Origin: Sphingomonadaceae bacterium
Lineage (GTDB): Bacteria > Pseudomonadota > Alphaproteobacteria > Sphingomonadales > Sphingomonadaceae
Reading direction: 5' to 3'
Length of the DNA: 7,180 nt
Assembly (NCBI GenBank): GCA_004282995.1
Contig: SHLU01000124.1
Coordinates: 1-7,180 of the forward strand
Positions 1 to 5,919 of the stretch are shown here, piece by piece. Each line of letters starts with the position of its first letter. The first letter of the stretch is position 1. The notes under the pieces were generated by a model that had not been told where the DNA came from, did no database searches, and worked only from the letters and a program-made list of their open reading frames with translations. The translations under genes and the position numbers were made by a program.

Positions 1-587
1 GAGCCGTCGCGCTTGGCATCTGCGGCAGCGAATTCGGCCGACAATCGCTTGCTGTCTATGATTTTCGCATAGTCGCGCGCCGACCGACCCGAATTATCGT
101 TGCGATCCGGATCTGCCCCTTTGTCCAGCAGCATGCGGACCATTTCAATGTCACGGCGATGAGTTGCGCTGATAAGCGGCGTTTCACCAAGTCCGTTGGC
201 ATCATCGATCCGCGCACCGGCTTTGATGAGAGCTACCATGCTGTCGATATCGCCGAGCGAGGACGAAATCATGATCGGCGTCAGCCCGTCCTTGTTGGCA
301 ACATTTGGATTGGCGCCCTTTTGGGTCAGGAACCGGACCCAGACGGCATCGCGCCGTTGGGCGACGATGTGCAGGGCGGTGTCGCCACTGGCCTTGTCGC
401 GCGTATTGATCAGCGTGCTGCCAGGCGTGGAGACGATCGTCGTCACCTTGTCACCATCACGATCGCGCACTGCTTCTAGGAAATTGTAGCTGTCCGAAAA
501 CATCGCCTGTGCGGCCAGAGGCGCAGCGACGGCGGCCAGCGACAAGGCGGCGACAAGCGGGATCTGGCGAAAAAGAGGCAGCGACAC
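1..587 (-). CDS. Secreted ankyrin-repeat protein, C-terminus cut by window edge
   Basis: Reading the minus strand from a GTG at 585-587 gives 195 codons still open at position 1. Residues 1-27 form a signal peptide: a short basic start (Arg7), a hydrophobic Ala/Leu/Val core and an Ala-X-Ala style cleavage region near LAAQA, so the protein is probably periplasmic. After it come ankyrin-type repeats at about residues 34-65, 68-98, 101-131, 134-164 and a partial one from 167. They show the recognisable G-x-TALH / G-x-TP start and the LLDKGADPD-type end. Ankyrin repeats bind protein partners; no catalytic domain is visible. The GTG start is supported by GGAG nine bases upstream and because the signal peptide begins there. 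It is divergent from the SCO gene. Similar small secreted ankyrin proteins are, from memory, common in Sphingomonadales; the partner is unknown. Confidence 0.88.
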   Translation of the reverse strand, partial: MSLPLFRQIPLVAALSLAAVAAPLAAQAMFSDSYNFLEAVRDRDGDKVTTIVSTPGSTLINTRDKASGDTALHIVAQRRDAVWVRFLTQKGANPNVANKDGLTPIMISSSLGDIDSMVALIKAGARIDDANGLGETPLISATHRRDIEMVRMLLDKGADPDRNDNSGRSARDYAKIIDSKRLSAEFAAADAKRDG

Positions 588-671
588 CTTTGCACACTCC
601 GATAAAAGTCTATCTGTGACGGAACACCCGTCTCGTTTCCGACCCGTTAGCAGAGGCTGAACGCTTTCGCC
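588..671. promoter_or_regulatory. Divergent intergenic region between ankyrin and SCO genes
   Basis: This 84-base gap separates two genes transcribed away from each other, so it should hold promoters for both. I see only weak candidates: TTGCAC at 590-595 with TATCTG at 611-616 on the plus strand, whose spacer of 15 is short, and an AT-rich patch around 601-607 readable on either strand. I do not assign a promoter. The SCO start lacks a well-placed Shine-Dalgarno; AGAGG at 652-656 is 15 bases away. Confidence 0.35.
597..600 (-). promoter_or_regulatory. Ribosome binding site for the ankyrin protein
   Basis: GGAG on the minus strand lies nine bases before the GTG at 587. It supports the non-ATG start. 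The next in-frame ATG (residue 29) would remove the signal peptide. Confidence 0.6.
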
Positions 672-1277
672 ATGCTTCGCGCATTCCGACCAATTGCTCT
701 CATCCTAGCCCTGGCGCTGAGCGCCTGCACCGCTCCTGACACCCCGCCCGGACCGACCGCGGACGGAGTCGACATGCGCGGAAGCACGGTGGGCGGAGAG
801 TTCAGATTGACCGACAATTCGGGCCAGCCGGTCCGCTGGTCCGATTTTGAAGGCCGATACCGAATGGTCTATTTCGGCTTTACAAGCTGCCCGGCGATCT
901 GCCCGACCGACGTGCTCAAAATGTCGCAGGGGCTCGAACGGTTCGAACAGTCCCATCCCGACCATGCCGGCAAGGTCCAGCCGATCTTCATCAGCGTGGA
1001 TCCCGAGCGGGACACTGTGGACGCGATAAACCAGTTCGTCGGCAACTTTCACGAACGCCTCGTCGGTCTGACCGGCACACCCGAGGAAACCGCAGCGGTC
1101 GCCCGCCAGTTCGGCGTTTCTGCGCAGAAACTAGAGCCCGACGAAACGGGCTTTTACGATATACAGCATTCAACCTTCGTGACCCTGTTCGGGCCTGATG
1201 GCGAGCCGCTCGGCATCCTTCCCGCAGACAAGGGCGCTGATGCCATCGCCGCGGAGCTCGCCGCATGGGTGCGCTGA
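672..1277 (+). CDS. SCO1/SenC-family copper chaperone lipoprotein
   Basis: The 201-residue product is a thioredoxin-fold SCO protein. This family delivers or redox-tunes copper for the CuA site of cytochrome c oxidase, outside the inner membrane. It starts with a lipoprotein signal: a hydrophobic segment at residues 8-18 ending in a lipobox LSAC with Cys19, so it is probably anchored by lipid. The copper-binding signature is complete: FGFTSCPAICP with Cys73 and Cys77, and the distal His166 in QHSTF. The conserved FISVDPERDT stretch lies near residues 97-105. An in-frame TAG at 648-650 limits the start, and later Met codons would lose the signal, so ATG 672 is chosen despite no good ribosome binding site. 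Its last 13 bases overlap the next gene. No oxidase genes are present, so its target is inferred from the family. Confidence 0.95.
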   Translation: MLRAFRPIALILALALSACTAPDTPPGPTADGVDMRGSTVGGEFRLTDNSGQPVRWSDFEGRYRMVYFGFTSCPAICPTDVLKMSQGLERFEQSHPDHAGKVQPIFISVDPERDTVDAINQFVGNFHERLVGLTGTPEETAAVARQFGVSAQKLEPDETGFYDIQHSTFVTLFGPDGEPLGILPADKGADAIAAELAAWVR

Positions 1278-1711
1278 GAGACAAATTCTGGGAATTGCCT
1301 CTCGACAAGCTCGACGAAGCCGAGTGGGAGGCTTTGTGCGATGGCTGTGGACGTTGCTGTCTCCACAAGATCGAAGATGCAGATACCGGCGAGGTCGAGG
1401 AAACCAATGTGTCGTGCAAGTTGCTTGATACCGGCACCGCTCGTTGCACCGACTATCCCAATCGCAAGAGCTTCGTGCCGGACTGCCTGCGGCTGACCCT
1501 CCGGATCGTCGAGGACGTGGCGTGGCTGCCCTCCAGCTGCGCCTATCGCCTGCGCGCCGATGGGCAGGAACTGCCACGCTGGCACTATCTGATTTCGGGC
1601 GATCCCGAAGCGGTTCACCGACAGGGCGCGGGCGTGGCCGGAAGGGTCGTCAGTGAAACTCGTTCCGGGCCGCTGGAACACCATATCGTCGACTGGGGCG
1701 ACGACCGGTGA
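1265..1711 (+). CDS. ycgN: YcgN/UPF0260 family cysteine-cluster protein
   Basis: The 148-residue product matches the YcgN family (CxxCxxCC domain) over its whole length; family members are about 150 residues. The hallmark is LCDGCGRCCLHK with Cys25, Cys28, Cys31 and Cys32. Further conserved cysteines are Cys51, Cys61, Cys74 (PDC) and Cys92 (SSCAYRL). The family-typical DLPxWHxL block appears as ELPRWHYL, and the C-terminus has the expected VDW. The cysteine cluster looks like a metal or Fe-S site, but the function of the family is not established as far as I know. No signal or membrane segment is seen, so it is cytoplasmic. The start overlaps the SCO stop by 13 bases and the stop overlaps the next GTG, indicating translational coupling. 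Confidence 0.93.
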   Translation: MGALRDKFWELPLDKLDEAEWEALCDGCGRCCLHKIEDADTGEVEETNVSCKLLDTGTARCTDYPNRKSFVPDCLRLTLRIVEDVAWLPSSCAYRLRADGQELPRWHYLISGDPEAVHRQGAGVAGRVVSETRSGPLEHHIVDWGDDR

Positions 1712-2430
1712 TCGACTGGCTGCGTCGCGACCCCGATGACCTGTCAGTGACGCTGGGAGACACGACCCTGCCGCTCGACATACGCCGCCATCCGACAGCC
1801 CGGCGCATGATCCTGAGGCTCGCCGATGATGGTGCGAGTGCGCGGGTTACCTTGCCGCGCTGGGGCCGCACCATTGATGCAGTGGAATTTGCCCACAGTC
1901 GGCGTGACTGGCTTGCTGCGCAATTGGACAAGCGTCCGCCCGCCAGGCCTCCGCGGGCAGGCGGCACGATTGCCTATCGTGGCCAAGTTGTCCGTATAGA
2001 CTGGAATTCCTCGCACCGACGCAAGCCGCAGCTGGCGGACGAGACAATTCATGTCGGCGGGCCGGAAGAGACCCTGCCCGCGCGGCTTCGCCGGTGGCTG
2101 CAGGCCGAAGTTCGCGAACTTTTCATCGCAGACCTGGCCTTTTACTCCGAACGTGTGTGTCTGCCCGCGCCTGCACTGGCGCTGAGCAATGCGCGGCGCA
2201 GATGGGGAAGCTGTTCCTCTGCCGGACAGGTTCGCCTCAACTGGCGATTGGTGATGGCTCCAGACGCAGTGCGCCGTTCGGTCGCTGCGCATGAAACCGC
2301 GCACCGGGTCCATTTCGATCACTCGCCCGCCTTCCATTCCCTGCTGGACGAGATCTTCGAAGATAACCTGGCCGCCGCCGACGCCTGGCTGAAGAAAAAC
2401 GGGCGGAGCCTCTACGCATCGTTCGGCTAG
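1708..2430 (+). CDS. YgjP-like (DUF45) zinc metallopeptidase
   Basis: The 240-residue product belongs to the YgjP-like metallopeptidase family (DUF45, M48-related). Two family hallmarks are clear: RRRWGSCSSAGQVRLNWRL at about residues 163-181, and the zinc motif HETAH at 195-199 followed by His202 and His205 (HFDHSPAFH). His195, His199 and His205 are the likely metal ligands and Glu196 the catalytic base. The N-terminal part (20-110) is the beta-rich leader common in alphaproteobacterial members, making it longer than E. coli YgjP. There is no signal peptide, so it should be cytoplasmic; its substrate is unknown. It starts with GTG inside GTGA, whose TGA ends ycgN. Usual members have HELxH and end the motif in FW; here Thr197 and FH are seen. 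Confidence 0.9.
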   Translation: MIDWLRRDPDDLSVTLGDTTLPLDIRRHPTARRMILRLADDGASARVTLPRWGRTIDAVEFAHSRRDWLAAQLDKRPPARPPRAGGTIAYRGQVVRIDWNSSHRRKPQLADETIHVGGPEETLPARLRRWLQAEVRELFIADLAFYSERVCLPAPALALSNARRRWGSCSSAGQVRLNWRLVMAPDAVRRSVAAHETAHRVHFDHSPAFHSLLDEIFEDNLAAADAWLKKNGRSLYASFG

Positions 2431-2450
2431 CCCTACTGGCGCGGCTGCGC

Positions 2451-2454
2451 GAGG
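2451..2454 (+). promoter_or_regulatory. Ribosome binding site deciding the start of the membrane protein
   Basis: GAGG sits six bases before ATG 2461. The in-frame ATGs at 2473 and 2479 have no comparable site, so 2461 is the preferred start. Confidence 0.5.
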
Positions 2455-2460
2455 CATCCT

Positions 2461-2901
2461 ATGTTGCACGGCATGAGCATGCTTTCGCGCTTCAATCCAA
2501 AAACCGGTGCCGAAGACTTCTGGGAAGTCTTTCGTCGACCACAGCCGTATCGCATCCCGATCCTGCTTGTTTCGACGCTGATCCCCGTGACTGTCCTGTA
2601 TTTTTTCGTGGGCGAACGTACGATGATCCCGCCGCGCAGTCCCGAAGTTACTTATATTACCACTTTCCCCGAAGGTCGCACTGACGAGGAAATTCTGGCT
2701 TCCAACATCGAGAACCAGGAACGACAGGATGCCTTGCGGGCGCGGCGCGAAGCGCTGGAGGAGCGCAAACGCGAAGCCTATCGCGCGCTTGGCCGGGCGA
2801 CCGGGCTCGACGTCGACGCAATGGAGCGCGAGATCGCTGAAGAACGTGCTCGCGAGGAAGCGGCGCGCGACCAGACCCTGTCAACGAACGAAAGCGAATA
2901 A
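2461..2901 (+). CDS. Single-pass membrane protein with charged coiled-coil tail, function unknown
   Basis: The 146-residue product matches no domain I can name. Residues 1-31 are polar and contain FNPKTGAEDFWEVFRRPQPY. One membrane segment spans about 32-51 (IPILLVSTLIPVTVLYFFVG). A short PRSPEVTYITTFPEGRTDEEI stretch follows, then a highly charged helix at about 76-137 rich in Arg, Glu and Ala, which looks like a coiled coil. Basic residues before the segment suggest the N-terminus is cytoplasmic and the long helix periplasmic. I recall similar small proteins in Sphingomonadales, which would make it a conserved unknown. It is 30 bases after the metalloprotease, and its TAA overlaps the ribD ATG as TAATG, so it is translated with ribD. 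An anchor or assembly role is speculation. Confidence 0.8.
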   Translation: MLHGMSMLSRFNPKTGAEDFWEVFRRPQPYRIPILLVSTLIPVTVLYFFVGERTMIPPRSPEVTYITTFPEGRTDEEILASNIENQERQDALRARREALEERKREAYRALGRATGLDVDAMEREIAEERAREEAARDQTLSTNESE

Positions 2902-3887
2902 TGGAAACCGCGCTGGGCGATGGCGACTGGCTGGCCGCGGCCGCGCGGCTCGCCGACCGCGGCCGCCCGGCCAGCGCTCCTAACCCTGCAGTGGGCTGCA
3001 TCATAGTGCAGCAAGGGGTGGTCGTCGGGCGCGGATGGACGCAGCATGGGGGGCGGCCCCATGCCGAAGCGGTCGCACTCGATCAGGCAGGCGCGAATGC
3101 CCGCGGCGCTGATGTTTACGTCACTCTTGAACCCTGCGCCCACGCCTCCGAGCGCGGGACAGCTTGTACCGACCTGCTTGTCGAAGCACGACCTGCCCGC
3201 GTAATCATTGCCGAAACCGATCCCGATCCTCGCACCAACGGCGCAGGTATCCAGCGACTGCGCGCGGCGGGTATCACGGTTGAGCAGCTTGTTTGTGACC
3301 AAGCCCGGTCCAGTTTTGCCGGCTTCCTGACCCGCACCCGACGCGGGCGGCCCCACGTGACCCTCAAACTGGCGATGTCGCTGGACGGGCGGATCGCATT
3401 GGCAGACGGCACCAGCAAATGGATCACCGGTGAAGAGGCACGCGCCCATGTGCATCTGCGACGGGCGAAAAGCGATGCCATTCTCGTCGGCGGGGGAACC
3501 TGGCGGCGCGATCGGCCGCAGCTTGACGTGCGCCTGAAAGGTCTCGAGGCGTGCAGCCCCGAGCGCGTGGTGCTGACCAGAGGCGTGCCGATCGACGGCG
3601 CCCGGATCATCAATCGGCCAGATCAGATCGCCGAGCTTGCAAACACGCAATATCTCTATGTGGAAGGCGGTGCGCAAGTTGCCGCCAGCTTCCTTGCCGG
3701 GGATCTTGTGGATCGGCTCGATATCTACCGCGCGCCAATTGTCATCGGAAGCGGCCTGCCCGCATTCGGTGATATTGGCCTGACGGAGCTTCCAACTGCG
3801 CATGGCCGCTGGACCCTTGTCGAACGGCGCCAGCTTGGCAGCGATTGCTACGAAGCCTATGAGCGCTTGCGACACGAAGGAGCCTGA
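2901..3887 (+). CDS. ribD: RibD, bifunctional riboflavin biosynthesis deaminase/reductase
   Basis: The 328-residue product carries both RibD activities. It deaminates diaminohydroxyphosphoribosylamino-pyrimidine and then reduces the ribose with NADPH, the steps after GTP cyclohydrolase II. The deaminase half (about 1-145) has PNPAVGC, the zinc and catalytic HAEAVAL (His54, Glu56), and EPCAH with Cys79 and a second ligand Cys89. The reductase half (150-328) has LKLAMSLDGRIA, SKWITGEEAR, AKSDAILVGGGT and VEGGAQVAASFL. The protein is shorter than E. coli RibD (about 367 residues), mostly from a compact stretch between RVVLTR and VEGG. Two variants stand out: the Cys-to-Cys loop is one residue longer than the usual PCSHxGRTPPC, and the usual DDP of the reductase is DRP (Asp204-Arg205-Pro206). 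The gene starts within TAATG and abuts ribE. Confidence 0.96.
   Translation: METALGDGDWLAAAARLADRGRPASAPNPAVGCIIVQQGVVVGRGWTQHGGRPHAEAVALDQAGANARGADVYVTLEPCAHASERGTACTDLLVEARPARVIIAETDPDPRTNGAGIQRLRAAGITVEQLVCDQARSSFAGFLTRTRRGRPHVTLKLAMSLDGRIALADGTSKWITGEEARAHVHLRRAKSDAILVGGGTWRRDRPQLDVRLKGLEACSPERVVLTRGVPIDGARIINRPDQIAELANTQYLYVEGGAQVAASFLAGDLVDRLDIYRAPIVIGSGLPAFGDIGLTELPTAHGRWTLVERRQLGSDCYEAYERLRHEGA
3877..3882 (+). promoter_or_regulatory. Ribosome binding site of ribE inside ribD
   Basis: AAGGAG lies five bases before the ribE ATG at 3888, within the last codons of ribD. It is the strongest Shine-Dalgarno in the plus-strand cluster and suggests ribE can initiate well by itself. Confidence 0.75.
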
Positions 3888-4508
3888 ATGTTCACCGGAA
3901 TCGTAACCGCAATCGGCACTATCGACCGCGTCGAGGACCAAGGCGACCTGCATGTGCGGATTGCCTGCCCTTACGATCCTGACGGGATGGCTATTGGTGC
4001 CTCGATTGCCTGCTCAGGAGTATGCCTGACGGTCGTCGAACGTGGCGGCACTCTGGGCGACGCGTGGTTCGCAGTGGATGTGTCGGGCGAAACAGTAGGC
4101 CGGACACCCGCGGACATGTGGACGACTGGTCGCCGGTTGAACCTGGAACAGGCGCTCCGGCTTGGTGATGAACTGGGCGGCCACCTGGTCACCGGGCACG
4201 TTGACGCGGTCGGACAAGTAATCTCGGCAAGCGAAACGGGCGGCTCCACGCGCCTGCAGATTCGTGCTCCTTCCCCGATCGCGCCATTTGTCGCCGAGAA
4301 AGGATCGATCACTATCGATGGGGTGTCGTTGACCGTGAACGAGGTCTTGGACGAAGATAGCGGCGATGTGCGCTTCGGTCTCAATATCATCCCGCACACG
4401 GCCCAGGTCACCACACTCGGTACGCTTACTGAGGGTGACAGTGTGAACCTCGAGATTGATGTGCTCGCCCGTTATCTCAAGCGGATGGAAAGCCTGCGGG
4501 CCGGGTAA
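3888..4508 (+). CDS. ribE: Riboflavin synthase, alpha chain
   Basis: The 206-residue product is riboflavin synthase, which dismutates two molecules of 6,7-dimethyl-8-ribityllumazine into riboflavin and a pyrimidine. It starts with the diagnostic MFTGIV and holds two tandem lumazine-binding barrels: about residues 1-95 and 96-195. Conserved blocks include CSGVCLTVV in the first barrel, GGHLVTGHVD at the junction, GSITIDGVSLTVNEV in the second, and NLEIDVLARYL near the C-terminal helix that forms the trimer. Length and motifs are standard. The ATG directly follows the ribD TGA with no spacer. It is the last gene of the plus-strand cluster; the ribBA and ribH genes that often follow in other alphaproteobacteria are absent. 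The same enzyme is called ribC in E. coli. Confidence 0.97.
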   Translation: MFTGIVTAIGTIDRVEDQGDLHVRIACPYDPDGMAIGASIACSGVCLTVVERGGTLGDAWFAVDVSGETVGRTPADMWTTGRRLNLEQALRLGDELGGHLVTGHVDAVGQVISASETGGSTRLQIRAPSPIAPFVAEKGSITIDGVSLTVNEVLDEDSGDVRFGLNIIPHTAQVTTLGTLTEGDSVNLEIDVLARYLKRMESLRAG

Positions 4509-4648
4509 GGCAGGTTCGTTGTGTGGTCCGGTCGGCGAACCCGGCGCGGTCTATCTAGCGCGATGTAGGGAAGGTTCTCGCCCTTCAGGTTTCCGCAAGC
4601 GGTCGAGACATCGCCCGTTCGTCAGAGAGCTGCGGCCGTCGATCCAGC
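4509..4648. other. Convergent intergenic region between ribE and the aminotransferase
   Basis: This 140-base gap lies between two converging genes and should hold terminators. The only candidates are weak: GGTTCG at 4513-4518 with CGAACC at 4536-4541, and GAAGG at 4570-4574 with CCTTC at 4582-4586 followed by AGGTTT. Neither has a proper T run. A frame open across 4456-4680 looks spurious. No FMN riboswitch sequence is seen. Confidence 0.4.
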
Positions 4649-5827
4649 TCAGCCAGCGACATCCGCCAGTGCGCCGATGAACTTGTCGATATTGCCCTTC
4701 GTCAGTCCGGCCACATTGATGCGGCCCGAGCCGGCCATGTAGATGGCATGGGTCTTTCGCAATTCGGCGATCTGGTCCTTGTCGAGCGGGAGCATGGCGA
4801 ACATGCCATTCTGTTCGGCAAGGGCTCCCAAATTGACACCGGGCACTTCATTGTCGGCCTGGCCGAGTCGCTCGCGCACCCAGCGCAGGCGCTGGCGCAT
4901 GCCCTCGAGCTCATCGAGCCAGGTCTGACGCATCACATCGTCCTGCAACAGGATGCGGACCGCGGCACCACCGTGATCGGGCGGCATAGACCAGTTGGCC
5001 CGCGCCAGTCCCGAGGCGTTGGAGAGAATAGCATCGAGCTGTTCCGGTATGCGGGCCAAGACATAGAATGCACCGACCCGGTCGCGATACAGGCCAAAAT
5101 TCTTGTCACAGCTATAGGCCACGAGTGCTTCGGGAACCGTATTCAGCACGGTGCGCAAGCCCACCACGTCGCCTTCCAGTCCTTCACCCAGCCCGTGGTA
5201 GGCGCTGTCGATTATCGGTAGAACATTGCCGCTTGCCAGTTCATTGGCGATCGCGGCCCAGTCTTCGGGCGAGTAGTCGACCCCGGTCGGGTTGTGGCAG
5301 CAGCCATGGAGCAGAACCGCGGTATTGGCATCCGCGCTGCGCAACGCCTGCAACAGGGCGTCGAGATTAGCGCTGCCGTCGGGGCGGGCGTGATCGAATG
5401 TCACCGCCTCGAGATCGAGGTCATCCAGGATCTGTGCGTGGTTAGGCCAACTCGGCACACCCATCAGCACCTTTGTCACCCCTGCTCGCTGCGCTACTGC
5501 GAAGGCGAGCCTGCAGGCACCCGTACCACCGGGAGTCTGCATCCCTGCGATGCGCCCGCCCATGTCCGGGTCCGGTCCGAAAATCAGGGGCATCAGCGCT
5601 TCGACAAAGCCCGGATCGCCGTCCGGACCAAGATAACCCTTCGAATCCTGCTCATCGACAAGTCGCCGTTCGGCCTGCTTTATCGCCTTAAAAACGGGCG
5701 TCGCGCCGTCGTCGGTACGGTAAACGCCAACACCGAGGTCAATTTTGTCGACTCTGTCGTCGGCGGCGTAGAGTTTGATCAGCGCCAGCAGCGCATCGGG
5801 AGCCTGGGGTTCAAGTGCATCGAGCAT
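4649..5827 (-). CDS. Aromatic/aspartate aminotransferase (TyrB/AspC-like, class I PLP)
   Basis: The 392-residue product is a full-length class I fold aminotransferase of the AspC/TyrB branch, exchanging amino groups between aromatic or acidic amino acids and 2-oxo acids with pyridoxal phosphate. Visible markers are LGVGVYR near 31-37, GYLGPDGDP at 64-72, HNPTG with Asn179, Asp207 and Tyr210 in DSAY, the PLP lysine Lys242 in DKNFGLYRDRVG, Arg250, and Arg379 in GSGRINVAGL, which binds the substrate carboxylate. Arg266 in ARANWS corresponds to the arginine that contacts the distal carboxylate in aspartate aminotransferase, so dicarboxylate substrates are plausible. The residue before the lysine is Asp241 where AspC has a phosphate-contacting Ser. 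No Shine-Dalgarno precedes ATG 5827 and an in-frame stop lies just upstream. Exact substrate preference cannot be read from sequence. Confidence 0.94.
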   Translation of the reverse strand: MLDALEPQAPDALLALIKLYAADDRVDKIDLGVGVYRTDDGATPVFKAIKQAERRLVDEQDSKGYLGPDGDPGFVEALMPLIFGPDPDMGGRIAGMQTPGGTGACRLAFAVAQRAGVTKVLMGVPSWPNHAQILDDLDLEAVTFDHARPDGSANLDALLQALRSADANTAVLLHGCCHNPTGVDYSPEDWAAIANELASGNVLPIIDSAYHGLGEGLEGDVVGLRTVLNTVPEALVAYSCDKNFGLYRDRVGAFYVLARIPEQLDAILSNASGLARANWSMPPDHGGAAVRILLQDDVMRQTWLDELEGMRQRLRWVRERLGQADNEVPGVNLGALAEQNGMFAMLPLDKDQIAELRKTHAIYMAGSGRINVAGLTKGNIDKFIGALADVAG

Positions 5828-5835
5828 GGTCGAGG

Positions 5836-5864
5836 CTAATGCCTGTGCTACCCGGCACCCGCAA
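5836..5864 (-). promoter_or_regulatory. Possible promoter giving a leaderless aminotransferase mRNA
   Basis: On the minus strand TTGCGG (5864-5859) is followed after 17 bases by CATTAG (5841-5836), and the ATG begins eight bases later. Transcription would start at or next to the ATG, which fits the lack of a ribosome binding site. Each box matches consensus at only three positions, so this is tentative; read-through from eipA, 86 bases upstream, is an alternative. Confidence 0.25.
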
Positions 5865-5902
5865 CCTCAATTCGTATTCGCGGCTCTTTGCGAACCGTAA
5901 TT

Positions 5903-5919
5903 TTCTAGTGCGACTAGAA
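5903..5919. repeat. Perfect inverted repeat across the eipA stop codon
   Basis: TTCTAGT and ACTAGAA form a 7-bp perfect stem around a 3-base centre (GCG on the plus strand) and include the eipA TAG at 5914-5916. On the minus strand it is followed by AATTAC rather than a T run, so it is a poor terminator. It could slow 3' decay or bind a protein, or be chance. Confidence 0.35.

Noticed and set aside
159..489. Plus-strand frames opposite the ankyrin gene
   Set aside because: The minus strand gives clear ankyrin repeats and a signal peptide here, so these are complementary-frame shadows.
2778..3953. Long open frame on the minus strand opposite ribD (391 codons)
   Set aside because: It is antisense to ribD and spans several real gene boundaries. 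Its translation shows no family motif and is what GC-rich coding DNA produces in a complementary frame.
4513..4541. Possible ribE terminator hairpin GGTTCG/CGAACC
   Set aside because: The loop is 17 bases, a competing CCGGGT/ACCCGG pairing exists (4501-4506, 4539-4544), and there is no T run.
4456..4680. Small plus-strand frame running from the end of ribE into the intergenic gap
   Set aside because: It is out of frame within ribE, overlaps the aminotransferase end, and its peptide is Arg/Pro/Ser-rich with no motif and no ribosome binding site.
5877..5894. TTCGC/GCGAA stem between eipA and the aminotransferase
   Set aside because: It has only five base pairs with an 8-base loop and no T run on either strand.
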